From an uncultured Saccharospirillaceae bacterium (GTDB lineage Bacteria > Pseudomonadota > Gammaproteobacteria > Pseudomonadales > Oceanobacteraceae): 64,000 nucleotides of DNA. Each line of letters opens with the position of its first letter. Position 1 is the stretch's first letter. Where the stretch lies: NCBI GenBank assembly GCA_947503895.1, contig CANNFT010000010.1, positions 62,001 to 126,000 on the forward strand, in the 5' to 3' direction. Below the pieces are notes generated by a model. It was given only the letters and a program-made list of their open reading frames with translations. It did no database searches and had not been told where the DNA came from. Position numbers and translations under genes: made by a program. Below are positions 1 to 9,167 of this stretch, piece after piece.

Positions 1-120
1 ATGAGCTTGATATTGGAAATTAAGAGCGGCTGGGAAGGTATACGAAGTGAGTACGAGAGTTTAAAGCCGTCCTCAAGTGGTGAAGGTGGCGGCAAACTAA
101 ATCGTGAAATTTCTGCTTAG
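1..120 (+). CDS. fliS: FliS flagellin export chaperone, C-terminal end (partial)
   Basis: The window opens inside an open frame whose last 39 codons are visible and which ends at TAG 118-120. The stretch LILEIKSGWEGIR resembles the last helix of FliS, which ends in a similar 'I..I..GW..I' pattern. FliS is a cytoplasmic chaperone that binds the C-terminus of flagellin before export. The position just upstream of fleQ fits, because fliD-fliS(-fliT) precede fleQ in Pseudomonas-type clusters. The true start lies outside the window. The identification rests on a short segment and on context. Confidence 0.55.
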   Translation: MSLILEIKSGWEGIRSEYESLKPSSSGEGGGKLNREISA

Positions 121-178
121 TCGAAAGTTAAATTAGATGCCAAATAATGCATTTTCGAACGGTTGCGTATTAAAGTGA

Positions 179-206
179 GGGAGGTGCTCTTTACACCTCC
201 CTTTTT
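179..206 (+). terminator. Rho-independent terminator after fliS
   Basis: An 8-bp perfect stem (GGGAGGTG at 179-186, CACCTCCC at 194-201) with a 7-nt loop is followed directly by five T. It separates the upstream fliS transcript from fleQ, which should therefore have its own promoter. Confidence 0.88.
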
Positions 207-654
207 GTTAGCACTTTTACCGCCTAAAAATTATTTTGTTACAAGATGTTTTTTATTGTTAATGCAGGAAAATAAGAAATTACGGTGCCATTGGACATAT
301 TATGTCTGTCCATCCTAGTGGGCATGAGCGTCGGATAATTGTCAAAGTCAGGCTCAAATAAAAACTTTGTCAGTGGCTGACTAATGTTAACGAATCATTA
401 TCGAATAAAAACAAAAAAATAACGTCATTAATTTGACCTGAATCAATAGAAGTACTTAACTAACCATATGGGATGTCAATATCACTACGGTCTCATTCAG
501 GTCACTATCTAAGGCGAGAACGAGAGTAGAGATTTTGCTGACTCATTATGATGCTTTCAATCTTCCAGCATTTATAGGGTGACGGTATCGTGTCTAATAT
601 TAGATACAAAGCCGTCTCTGCGGGATCTTTTCCAAAGGCGACAGGGTAATCATT
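207..654 (+). promoter_or_regulatory. fleQ upstream region with two palindromes
   Basis: This is 448 bp of AT-rich sequence without a gene. It holds a 13-nt palindrome at 294-306 (GACATA-T-TATGTC) and a perfect 12-nt palindrome at 593-604 (TCTAATATTAGA, imperfectly extendable to 18 nt). Both are operator-like. A possible sigma-70 promoter is TTGACC at 433-438 and a poor -10 (TTAACT) at 456-461 with a 17-nt spacer. I see no sigma-54 motif, as expected for the top-level regulator of the cascade. Function is inferred from position only. Confidence 0.35.
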
Positions 655-2121
655 ATGTGGAGAGAGATTAAAGTCCTAATAGTGGATGATAATCAGCAGA
701 GAATGCATGATATGCAGGTGTTGCTGGATTTCCTGGGAGAAGAATCCATCACGAGTCGCTGTTATGAATGGAAAGATAAAGCCAGTAGTACAAACGATCC
801 CCTCGATTTAGTCGCCATAATATTGGGTGATTGTGAAAATAAATCGGTGATTCAAATTCTCAATGAAATCAATGAATGGGATAAGGGCATGCCGTTATTG
901 TATATCGGTAATGAACCGCTACCTGAAGATTTGTCAGATGATGTTCGAAGGGCCATCATTGCCACCATTGATATGCCGCCAAGTTACAATAAATTGCTTG
1001 ATAGTTTACATCGAGCACAAGTTTATCGCGAACATGTCAGCCACAATCGCGTTAGGGGTGAGCGCAGACCGGTTCAGTTATTCAGAAGCTTAGTCGGCAC
1101 GAGCCGGCAAATTCAATACGTCCGTGAATTAATGCACCAAGTTGCTGATAAGGACGTGACGGTATTAATTACGGGCGAAAGCGGCACGGGAAAAGAAGTC
1201 GTTGCGCGTAACTTGCATTACCATTCTAACCGGCGTGATGAAGCGTTTGTGCCCGTAAATTGTGGTGCGATTCCAACAGAGTTGATTGAAAGTGAATTAT
1301 TTGGGCATGAAAAAGGCGCATTTACAGGCGCTATCACGTCAAGAGCAGGACGCTTTGAATTGGCAGAAGGGGGCACACTCTTTTTAGATGAAATAGGCGA
1401 TTTACCCCTCAATATGCAAGTAAAGCTACTGCGTGTATTGCAAGAGCGTACTTATGAAAGAGTTGGGGGCACAAAAACGCTGAAAACGAATGTTCGCATC
1501 ATTGCTGCTACGCATAAAAATCTCGAAACCATGGTTGAAGAAGAGACCTTCAGAGAAGATCTTTATTACCGGCTAAATGTATTTCCAGTCGATGTTCCGC
1601 CCTTGCGTGAGCGTAGAGAAGATATTCCGCTGTTGCTTAATGAACTTATTTCTCGTATGGAAAATGAAAAGCGCGGATCTATTCGGTTTAATTCTGCAGC
1701 CATCATGTCGCTGTGTCGTCATGAGTGGCATGGAAACGTTCGGGAATTAGCAAACCTTGTAGAACGACTAGCTATATTGCATCCGTATGGTGTCATTGGC
1801 CTAAACGAGCTACCAAAGAAATTCCGTCATGTTGATGAAGGCGATGAAGAGGAAAGTACCTTAGATGAAGCTGTGATTCTTCCACAAGATCCGGGTTTAG
1901 TTGGTATGGACACGCCTGCGCTGTTGCCCGTCAATGGAATTGACCTAAAAGAATATTTAACCAATCTTGAGCGGTCGCTAATCCAACAAGCGTTAGATGA
2001 TGCGAGTGGCATAGTGGCTAGAGCGGCGGAAAAGCTGCGCATTCGGCGAACCACACTGGTAGAAAAAATGCGCAAATATGGACTACATCGAAAAGAACGA
2101 GAACATGCTGAAGCCAGTTAG
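655..2121 (+). CDS. fleQ: Sigma-54-dependent master flagellar regulator FleQ
   Basis: The 488-residue protein has the FleQ/FlrA layout: a receiver-like N domain (about 1-140), an AAA+ domain and a C-terminal Fis-type helix-turn-helix (about 450-480, 'ARAAEKLRIRRTTL'). Walker A is GESGTGKE at 174-181, the sigma-54-contacting GAFTGA loop is at 221-226, and Walker B is FLDE at 243-246. The c-di-GMP-binding LFRSL motif known from Pseudomonas FleQ is present at 142-146. FleQ activates sigma-54 flagellar promoters and is opposed by FleN, whose gene is at 36956. One odd point is Asp59, at the end of the strand where the phospho-acceptor would sit and where Pseudomonas FleQ has Ser. Whether it is phosphorylated cannot be judged here. 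The ATG at 655 lacks a strong ribosome site, but the start MWREIK is typical of FleQ. Confidence 0.96.
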   Translation: MWREIKVLIVDDNQQRMHDMQVLLDFLGEESITSRCYEWKDKASSTNDPLDLVAIILGDCENKSVIQILNEINEWDKGMPLLYIGNEPLPEDLSDDVRRAIIATIDMPPSYNKLLDSLHRAQVYREHVSHNRVRGERRPVQLFRSLVGTSRQIQYVRELMHQVADKDVTVLITGESGTGKEVVARNLHYHSNRRDEAFVPVNCGAIPTELIESELFGHEKGAFTGAITSRAGRFELAEGGTLFLDEIGDLPLNMQVKLLRVLQERTYERVGGTKTLKTNVRIIAATHKNLETMVEEETFREDLYYRLNVFPVDVPPLRERREDIPLLLNELISRMENEKRGSIRFNSAAIMSLCRHEWHGNVRELANLVERLAILHPYGVIGLNELPKKFRHVDEGDEEESTLDEAVILPQDPGLVGMDTPALLPVNGIDLKEYLTNLERSLIQQALDDASGIVARAAEKLRIRRTTLVEKMRKYGLHRKEREHAEAS

Positions 2122-2730
2122 GTTCGGCCATCCTATTGAGGCATCTCCTGAATGTTCACGTGTATGCGATGTCGTGGACATTTACAATGACCGTCTTCTC
2201 TCTTAAAAACGTCCCATCTAATTTCAACATTATCGCTAATCGATCAGTCATTGTGCAATCGGCAAATTGCACTGCATCACATGAGTGTACTTTAAGCGAC
2301 TAGCAATTCAGTGTGCCCTTAATCATCTAGATTGACCCCATCTTATTTTCTATCACATGTAGCCAACCCACCTTGCTTGGGCCGAGTGTTTCATTCTTTA
2401 TATCAATACTCTGGATAGCACTACAGAGTGAGTCGGATAAAAAGACTCTGTGCAGATTAATGCGTGATATTTTTTTTACAAGTTCTCTTCTGAGTAAGCA
2501 TTCTAAAAAAGCCATATCAAGCCATCACGCTCGCTAGCCTTTGATGTCCAAACTCTGACGATGCCATTTAAAATTCGCGGGCAGAGACGAATACGCTCAC
2601 ATGCGTCCGAAGTATTGAAGATATAAACCTTCGTTTTTAATACATTCAGTTATCAAGCGCATTTGAAAGGTTTTATGGCTAGGGGTGTACAGGCTTTCCA
2701 GTGATGAGGCGGACAGATTTTGGTATTCCT
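2122..2730. other. fleQ-fleS intergenic region, no gene seen
   Basis: About 600 bp with no credible open frame on either strand and no clear terminator after fleQ. The only recognisable element is the sigma-54 promoter at its downstream end. The length is unusual between fleQ and fleS and leaves room for a small RNA, but I see no hairpin-plus-T-run that would support one. Confidence 0.5.
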
Positions 2731-2746
2731 AGGCATGCTAATTGCG
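2731..2746 (+). promoter_or_regulatory. Sigma-54 (-24/-12) promoter of fleSR
   Basis: AGGCATGCTAATTGCG matches the consensus TGGCACGN4TTGCW. GG lies at 2732-2733 and GC at 2744-2745, the required 12-nt offset. The predicted transcript start is near 2757, 46 nt before the fleS ATG. This fits FleQ plus sigma-54 control of fleSR as known in Pseudomonas, and it argues against any fleS start upstream of 2757. Confidence 0.75.
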
Positions 2747-2802
2747 ATAAGGGTATACCAGCCATTAATTTGGCAAACCTTGCGACCAAAGGTGAAAGTA
2801 TT

Positions 2803-4176
2803 ATGGCGTTTGTATCGGAATCCCAAGCGACGGAAGTGCCTCAAGACAACCTTCGTCAAGCTTTTGAAGCATTTAATCAAATGTCGCAGCAATTAAGTGA
2901 CAGCTATACGCGGCTTGAGAACCAAGTTCAAAGTTTGAGTGGCGAGTTGGCTGAAGTCACCGAAGCTCGAATGAAGGAATTAAAAGAGAAGGAACAAATC
3001 GCTGATCGGCTGCATACCTTATTGCACGTTTTGCCCGGAGGGGTGGTGGTCTTGAATGGCAACGGGGTAGTACAGCAATGTAATCCTGCTGCACTGGCCA
3101 TGTTAGGCACCGATGAAGTGGTCGAGCAACGGTGGGTCGACATTATCAATCGCTGTTTTCAACCCAGAAAAGACGATGGTCACGAGGTATCACTTAAAGA
3201 CGGTAAACGATTGAGCATTCAAACGACGAGCCTAGAAAATGAACCCGGTCAGATAGTATTAATGATTGATCAAACAGAAACACGTCAACTTCAAGATAAA
3301 TTGTCGTTGCATAAAAGATTGACGGCCATGGGCAAAATGGTGGCAAGTTTGGCGCATCAAATTCGCACACCATTGTCTGGAGCCTTACTTTATGCCCAGC
3401 ATTTAGGCAGCCGCCAATTGGATGAAATTAATCAGCGACGTTTTTCACGCAAACTAACCCGTCAATTAAAGAATATTGAATCTCAAGTCAGAGACATGCT
3501 GATTTTTGCACGAGGCAGTTCACCGCTTAATTCAGTGATGGAACTGACAGAATTAAGTCAGATGATAGAAGACAGCAAGCAAATATTAAAAAGTCAGCAC
3601 ACGGTTGAGTTCAGCGTCAAATTGTTGGAGGGCAAAGGCTATATTCAGTGTCACCCTGAGAGCCTGATTGGCGCGATTCAGAATCTACTCTCTAATGGCA
3701 TTGAGGCCGCGGAGTCGGAAGGAAAGAATGCAGAAATATTCATAGAATTTAAAGAACAAGCAAATAAATTGCACCTCTCTATTTATGACAACGGTCCGGG
3801 TATCAAAACGGACACAAATGAACAATTGACTGAACCCTTCTTTACGACCAAATCCAATGGTACGGGGTTGGGGCTGCCTGTTGTGAACGCTGTTGTTCGT
3901 GCGCATCACGGGCAACTTCAATATGCCAACTATCGATGGTGTGAGCGCACAAATACACGACATAAAGTGTACGGCGAACCTTCCGAAAATGAATCAAATG
4001 GGTTGTTAAGTGTATTTCATACACCGCTAACGTCATCCAATGTAGATATGACGGATATGAAAAAAAATATTGATGATCAATATTCTAATCAATTGAGTGG
4101 TGCGTGTTTCACGATTGTTTTACCCATGAAAACACAGCAGGAAATCGTGCCAACAGGAGAACTTGCACATGTCTAA
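2803..4176 (+). CDS. fleS: Two-component sensor kinase FleS (FlrB)
   Basis: The 457-residue kinase has a coiled-coil-rich N-terminus (about 15-70), a PAS-like segment (about 70-165), and a HisKA domain with the phospho-accepting His185 in LAHQIRTPLSG. The C-terminal HATPase domain carries an N box (NLLSNGIEA), a G1 box (DNGPGI) and a G2 segment (GTGLGL). There is no membrane segment, so it is cytoplasmic, as FleS is. It should phosphorylate FleR for mid-to-late flagellar genes. I chose ATG 2803 because AAAGGTGAAAG lies just upstream, the sigma-54 promoter is at 2731, and other FleS proteins start similarly. The frame stays open upstream to GTG 2701, but that would place the start before the promoter. 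An insertion near residues 385-430 interrupts the end of the ATPase domain. Confidence 0.93.
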   Translation: MAFVSESQATEVPQDNLRQAFEAFNQMSQQLSDSYTRLENQVQSLSGELAEVTEARMKELKEKEQIADRLHTLLHVLPGGVVVLNGNGVVQQCNPAALAMLGTDEVVEQRWVDIINRCFQPRKDDGHEVSLKDGKRLSIQTTSLENEPGQIVLMIDQTETRQLQDKLSLHKRLTAMGKMVASLAHQIRTPLSGALLYAQHLGSRQLDEINQRRFSRKLTRQLKNIESQVRDMLIFARGSSPLNSVMELTELSQMIEDSKQILKSQHTVEFSVKLLEGKGYIQCHPESLIGAIQNLLSNGIEAAESEGKNAEIFIEFKEQANKLHLSIYDNGPGIKTDTNEQLTEPFFTTKSNGTGLGLPVVNAVVRAHHGQLQYANYRWCERTNTRHKVYGEPSENESNGLLSVFHTPLTSSNVDMTDMKKNIDDQYSNQLSGACFTIVLPMKTQQEIVPTGELAHV

Positions 4177-5536
4177 TTTTAAAATGTTGGTGGTAGAAGA
4201 TGATATTCAATTGCGTGAGGCCATCGTTGATACCTTGAGCCTTCAAAATATTACGGTGGTAGAAGCCGGTCATGGCGAAGAAGCCCTTTCGGCTTTAAAA
4301 TCTAATACCGTGGACATGATTTTATCAGATGTCAGCATGTCACCCATGGATGGGTTTGAATTGCTTATTCAGGTTAAGTCTCTTTATCCAACGTTACCGT
4401 TTGTGTTAATGACGGCTTATGGTGAAGTCGAAAAAGCCGTCCATGCCATCCAATTGGGTGCCATGGACTATTTGGTTAAACCGTTCGACGTTGACGTTTT
4501 AGTCGAAACGGTTAATCAGTTTCGGGTGCAGTCCGAGGGGCCTATCAATCTAGATGAGCCTGTGGCAGAAGCGCCCTCAAGTCGTGCTTTATTGAAGCTG
4601 GCTAAACAAGTAGCGAATAGCGATGCAACGGTTATGCTCTGCGGTGAAAGCGGAACCGGAAAAGAAGTGCTGGCACGTTATATTCACCAAAACAGCCCTC
4701 GAAAGAAAGGCCCGTTTGTTGCGATAAATTGTGCAGCCATTCCAGAAAATATGTTGGAAGCAATGTTGTTTGGTTATGAAAAAGGGGCATTTACGGGTGC
4801 CTATAACAGCATGCCGGGGAAATTTGAGCAAGCTAATGAAGGGACTATCCTACTCGATGAAATCTCAGAAATGGATATTGGCCTACAAGCTAAATTATTG
4901 AGAGTGCTTCAAGAGCATGAAGTCGAACGATTAGCCGGTCGTAAACCGATTGCTTTAAATGTACGGGTTATTGCCACGACTAATCGCGATCTCGCCAGCT
5001 ACGTAAAAGAAAAGAAATTTAGAGAAGACTTATACTATCGTTTAAGTGTCTTTCCTCTGCAATGGAAAGCGCTCAGGCAACGCCGTCAGGATATTCTCCC
5101 CATTGCTGAGCTTCTGCTTAAAAAGCACTGTAAAAAACTCGGTCGTTCCGCTGTGATACTAGACGACTCAGCACAGAATAAGTTGCTGTCTCATCCTTGG
5201 CCAGGAAACGTGCGAGAGCTTGAAAATGTGATTCAGCGTGCGCTTATCGTACAAACAGGAAATCATATTACAACCACGGATATCGTGCTTGATATTGATA
5301 ATTTCCATTCTGAAGAATTAGCGGAAACCATTGAATTAAACGATCAAGATGGTTTGGGTGATAACCTAAAGCAGCGAGAGTACTGTTTAATTATTGAAGC
5401 GTTGAAAAACGAACGCAGTAAAAAAGACGCGGCGGAAAAATTGGGCATTAGTCCCCGCACATTAAGATATAAAATGGCAAGAATGAGAGAAGAGGGGATC
5501 AATATCGAACATGGCTCCCACTCATTGTTAAGCTAA
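4169..5536 (+). CDS. fleR: Sigma-54-dependent response regulator FleR (FlrC)
   Basis: The 455-residue protein has a receiver domain with phospho-acceptor Asp54 (ILSDVSM), then an AAA+ domain with GESGTGKE and the sigma-54-binding GAFTGA loop, then a Fis-type helix-turn-helix at the C-terminus ('KKDAAEKLGISPRTLRYK'). It activates class III flagellar promoters after phosphorylation by FleS. The gene overlaps the end of fleS by 8 nt and is preceded by AGGAGA, which selects ATG 4169. Translational coupling to fleS is likely. Confidence 0.95.
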   Translation: MSNFKMLVVEDDIQLREAIVDTLSLQNITVVEAGHGEEALSALKSNTVDMILSDVSMSPMDGFELLIQVKSLYPTLPFVLMTAYGEVEKAVHAIQLGAMDYLVKPFDVDVLVETVNQFRVQSEGPINLDEPVAEAPSSRALLKLAKQVANSDATVMLCGESGTGKEVLARYIHQNSPRKKGPFVAINCAAIPENMLEAMLFGYEKGAFTGAYNSMPGKFEQANEGTILLDEISEMDIGLQAKLLRVLQEHEVERLAGRKPIALNVRVIATTNRDLASYVKEKKFREDLYYRLSVFPLQWKALRQRRQDILPIAELLLKKHCKKLGRSAVILDDSAQNKLLSHPWPGNVRELENVIQRALIVQTGNHITTTDIVLDIDNFHSEELAETIELNDQDGLGDNLKQREYCLIIEALKNERSKKDAAEKLGISPRTLRYKMARMREEGINIEHGSHSLLS

Positions 5537-5589
5537 ATACGTGATCAGGTCCAAACACAAATAGGCACTTGTTACGAAGGAGAATCGTT

Positions 5590-5988
5590 ATGGTTGATCG
5601 CGCTGATATAAACAGTGTCTTAATGCAATTGCGTGAAGTAAGAGAGCAGGTTAAAGCCACTCAGCCCAGTATTGAGCATATACAAGAAGATCGACTAGCC
5701 AATGAAGTCGCTCAGGTTACCAAGACCAGCAAAAACTTCCCTGATATACCCGCCGACCCAAACGTTCCCAATTTTCAATCCATGTTTGCGAATGCCATTA
5801 ATAATGTGAATGCTAAACAGCGTCATGCCGGTGAATTAAGGGAGCGATTCGAAAAAGGTGATCCACAAATAGATTTGCCGGAAGTGATGATTGCAGCACA
5901 AAAAGCCAGCGTATCGTTTCAAGCTATGACAGAAGTACGTAACAAATTGGTAGAAGCCTATAAAGACATCATGAATATGCCTGTATAA
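5590..5988 (+). CDS. fliE: Flagellar hook-basal body protein FliE
   Basis: The 132-residue protein matches FliE, which links the MS ring to the proximal rod and is the first exported rod substrate. The C-terminal half has the family pattern: 'GDPQIDLPEVMIAAQKA' followed by 'SFQAMTEVRNKLVEAYKDIM' at the very end. The N-terminal half is longer than in enteric FliE (about 104 residues). ATG 5590 follows AAGGAG at 5577-5582. An in-frame TTG at 5569 would put the ribosome site inside the gene and is rejected. No sigma-54 motif is visible in the 53 bp after fleR, so read-through from fleSR is possible. Confidence 0.92.
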   Translation: MVDRADINSVLMQLREVREQVKATQPSIEHIQEDRLANEVAQVTKTSKNFPDIPADPNVPNFQSMFANAINNVNAKQRHAGELRERFEKGDPQIDLPEVMIAAQKASVSFQAMTEVRNKLVEAYKDIMNMPV

Positions 5989-6113
5989 AATCTAATGATT
6001 CACAGTCAATATTTAAATACGATGCTGTGTGGGTCAAATGCAGGTGCAACAAACTTTACATTGAAATAAGCAATATCAATAGCGCTACGGGAATAGCATA
6101 ACGAGTAAGTATT

Positions 6114-7847
6114 ATGGCTGATAATGTACCGGCAGAAGTTGACCCGAATACCCCGCCTGAGTCTCAAGATTCGCGAGACCGTACGGATAATCTAGCATTA
6201 CCGTCAGAAACAGATGCGACAGACATAAACCCTGTCATGATGGGGTTTAATAAATTAACCATCGTCAGACAAGTGGCATTATTACTGGGCTTTGCCAGTA
6301 TCTTAGCGCTGGGCATTGGTATCGTCATTTGGTCACAGGAAGTTCCGTATCGTCCATTGTTATCTAACCTGCAAGAATATAATGCAAAAGAGATTTTAGG
6401 CATATTAGAAACGGAATCTGTCGATTATCAAGTCAATCCGGTGACCGGCATTGTGATGGTCAGTGAGGCAGACCTCCATGAAGCTCGGCTGGCCTTAGCG
6501 CCGATCATTGCCAGTAACGAAGAAGGAACAGGTTTAGAACTGCTGGAAAAAGAGCAGGGTCTTGGTACGAGCCAATTTATTGAAAATGCTCGCTTTAGAC
6601 GAGGATTAGAAGGTGAGCTCGCTCGGACAATATCAAGTTTACAGGCTGTAAGAAATGCAAGAGTGCACCTTGCACTCCCTAAGCAATCGGTATTTGTTCG
6701 AGATACACGAGAACCGAGAGCATCAGTATTTTTAGAGTTATACGGCGGCAAAGGTTTAAACCAAGAGCAAGCAGATGCCGTCATTAATTTAGTCGCCAGT
6801 AGCATCCCTGAGCTACCCATTGAAAATGTTACGTTGGTCGATCAAAAAGGCAATTTGTTATCGAAAGAAGATCAAGACCAAGAAGACTTATTGGCGACAC
6901 GTCAATTTGAGTACACCCGAAAAGTGGAAGACAACTTAAGTCAACGTGTTCAAAGAATATTGGAGCCTGTACTCGGCGCTGAAAACTTCCAAGCTGAAGT
7001 GTCCGCCGATGTTGACTTTACGATGGTTGAACAGACTGAAGAGTTATATAACCCAGATTTAATAGCACTGAGAAGTGAACAAACCTTAGACGAAGAAAGT
7101 ATAAATAAACCGGACGGTGGCGTACCTGGGGCATTATCAAATCAGCCTCCTGGTGCCGCAACCGCACCAGAAGAGGCCATCGGGCAAGAAGGCGAGGAAG
7201 CTGCCACGCCATTAGAACGTCGCAGTGAAGCCACAAGAAATTATGAAGTGGATCGCACATTGAGTCATACTCAACATCAGGTAGGACGTGTACGCAGATT
7301 GACGGTATCGGTTGCGGTGAATGACCGCAAACGAGTGAACGCGGAAACCGGTGTAATGGAAGAAGCGACATGGACACCAGAAGAACTCACGCGCTTGGAA
7401 CTACTGGTTAAAGATTCGGTTGGTTTTAATGCAGCTCGAGGCGACAGCGTGAGCGTGATCAACTCTCAATTTTTAGGCGGTGCAGTTGAATTGGGAGAAC
7501 CCGATTTCTGGAAACAACCTTGGTTCTGGGAAATTATTAAACAGGTTCTTGCGGGCTTATTTTTATTGATTCTTATTTTTGGAGTGGTTCGACCGATTGT
7601 TCGTAATCTTATTGATCGGGGTAATGAAGATGATGTGTCCGATGTTGAAGGTGAGCTAGATGATTTGGGAGAAGGTGACGATTTATTTGGCGATGATAAA
7701 GTCACCTTGGCAGGTGCAGATGAGTTTTTACTCCCTGGGGCATCAGAAGGATTTGAAAGACAATTGGACGCTCTTAAAGGACTTATTGCAGAAGATCCCG
7801 CGAGAGTTGCAACCGCCTTTAAAAAATGGGTAAACGATGGCAGCTGA
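6114..7847 (+). CDS. fliF: Flagellar MS-ring protein FliF
   Basis: The 577-residue protein has the FliF layout: a cytoplasmic N-terminus, a first membrane segment (about 63-81, 'LLGFASILALGIGIVIW'), a periplasmic YscJ-type ring domain (about 85-320), a variable acidic loop, and a second membrane segment (about 478-498, 'VLAGLFLLILIFGVV'). The short cytoplasmic tail is the known FliG-binding site (FERQLDALKGLIAEDPARVA). It forms the ring in the inner membrane on which the rotor and export gate assemble. The last 11 nt overlap fliG, so the two are probably translated together. Confidence 0.97.
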   Translation: MADNVPAEVDPNTPPESQDSRDRTDNLALPSETDATDINPVMMGFNKLTIVRQVALLLGFASILALGIGIVIWSQEVPYRPLLSNLQEYNAKEILGILETESVDYQVNPVTGIVMVSEADLHEARLALAPIIASNEEGTGLELLEKEQGLGTSQFIENARFRRGLEGELARTISSLQAVRNARVHLALPKQSVFVRDTREPRASVFLELYGGKGLNQEQADAVINLVASSIPELPIENVTLVDQKGNLLSKEDQDQEDLLATRQFEYTRKVEDNLSQRVQRILEPVLGAENFQAEVSADVDFTMVEQTEELYNPDLIALRSEQTLDEESINKPDGGVPGALSNQPPGAATAPEEAIGQEGEEAATPLERRSEATRNYEVDRTLSHTQHQVGRVRRLTVSVAVNDRKRVNAETGVMEEATWTPEELTRLELLVKDSVGFNAARGDSVSVINSQFLGGAVELGEPDFWKQPWFWEIIKQVLAGLFLLILIFGVVRPIVRNLIDRGNEDDVSDVEGELDDLGEGDDLFGDDKVTLAGADEFLLPGASEGFERQLDALKGLIAEDPARVATAFKKWVNDGS

Positions 7848-8898
7848 CGATAACGAAGGAAAAAATGATTCCAAAGCCGTAAAGGCACCAGGAGGCGATC
7901 TTGCGAGTTTAAGTCATAAAGAACGCGCCGGTATTTTATTGCTTAGTTTGGGTGAAAAAGATGCTGCAGAGCTTCTTAAGCATTTGGGGCCGAAAGAAGT
8001 ACAGGCCGTAGGCGCTACCATGGCGGCATTAAAAGATATTACGCAGTCGCAAGTGGAAGGTGTTGTGGCGGAATTCTTAGACTCATTGTCTGGCCAAACG
8101 GGCATGGGAATGGGAGCCGATGACTATATCCGCAACATGCTGACACAAGCGCTTGGCTCAGATAAAGCATCTGGACTTATTGATCGCATTCTTTTAGGGG
8201 GTAACACGACAGGTCTTGACACTTTAAAGTGGATGGAATCAAGAGCCGTAGCAGATGTTATTCGTCATGAGCATCCCCAGATTCAAGCCATTGTTATTGC
8301 CTACTTAGAATCGGATCAGGCAGCCGAAATATTATTTAACTTTGATGAAAAAGTTCGCTTAGACATCATGATGCGCGTCGCTGCTTTGCAAGCAGTTCAA
8401 CCTGCGGCCTTACAGGAATTAAATGATATTCTTGAAAAACAATTCTCCGGTAATCAAGGCGCACAAACGACCGCAATGGGCGGTGTGAAAGTGTCTGCCA
8501 GTATTATCAACTACTTAGATAGTGGCATGGCCAGCGAACTGCTGGATCAAATTAAAGAAGTGGATGAAGAGCTGGGTATTCAAATACAAGACTTAATGTT
8601 TGTATTTGAAAACTTAATTGATGTGGATGATAGAGGCATTCAGGCTCTACTGAGAGAGGTCTCAACTGACTTACTGGTTATCGCACTAAAAGGTGCAGAT
8701 GATGATTTGAAAGAAAAAATATTCAAGAACATGTCTAAACGTGCAGCTGAATTGCTACGAGATGATCTTGAAGCGAAAGGGCCGGTTAAAGTGAGTGAGG
8801 TAGAGGCTGCGCAAAAAGAAATTCTATCGATTGCACGTCGAATGTCAGATGCAGGTGAAATCGTACTGGGTGGCGCCGGTGGTGAGCAAATGATGTAG
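7837..8898 (+). CDS. fliG: Flagellar rotor switch protein FliG
   Basis: The 353-residue protein has N, middle and C domains typical of FliG. The middle domain carries EHPQIQA (about 146-152), the EHPQ motif used to bind FliM. The C domain has the charged torque helix 'DDRGIQALLREV'. It sits between the FliF ring and FliM and transmits torque from the MotCD stator. There is an N-terminal extension of about 20 charged residues. It overlaps fliF by 11 nt. A gap of 269 bp then separates it from fliH, without an evident terminator. Confidence 0.97.
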   Translation: MAADDNEGKNDSKAVKAPGGDLASLSHKERAGILLLSLGEKDAAELLKHLGPKEVQAVGATMAALKDITQSQVEGVVAEFLDSLSGQTGMGMGADDYIRNMLTQALGSDKASGLIDRILLGGNTTGLDTLKWMESRAVADVIRHEHPQIQAIVIAYLESDQAAEILFNFDEKVRLDIMMRVAALQAVQPAALQELNDILEKQFSGNQGAQTTAMGGVKVSASIINYLDSGMASELLDQIKEVDEELGIQIQDLMFVFENLIDVDDRGIQALLREVSTDLLVIALKGADDDLKEKIFKNMSKRAAELLRDDLEAKGPVKVSEVEAAQKEILSIARRMSDAGEIVLGGAGGEQMM

Positions 8899-9167
8899 CG
8901 TTTTGACGTTTCTATCGCGATAAAGACATTAAAATGACAGCGCATGTTAAGGGCATAAACAGTGTCGTGAATCATTTTTAGTCAATGCATCTGAATTTAT
9001 CAGTGACAATAGATTGAACGTTGGAAGCCTATGGATCATTGACGGACAGATAACGTTTAAGATTCGTTAATAATTAATAAGGTAAGCCTTAACCTTGATT
9101 GGATACTTTTCAAGTGGGTTTATTTGCCAAATATGATGTGCCCTTGAGTGTGGCTGAGGCTTGAAAA

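Noticed and set aside
2771..2784. TGGCAAACCTTGC upstream of fleS as a sigma-54 promoter
   Set aside because: The GG and GC are 10 nt apart instead of 12, and a better placed promoter is at 2731-2746.
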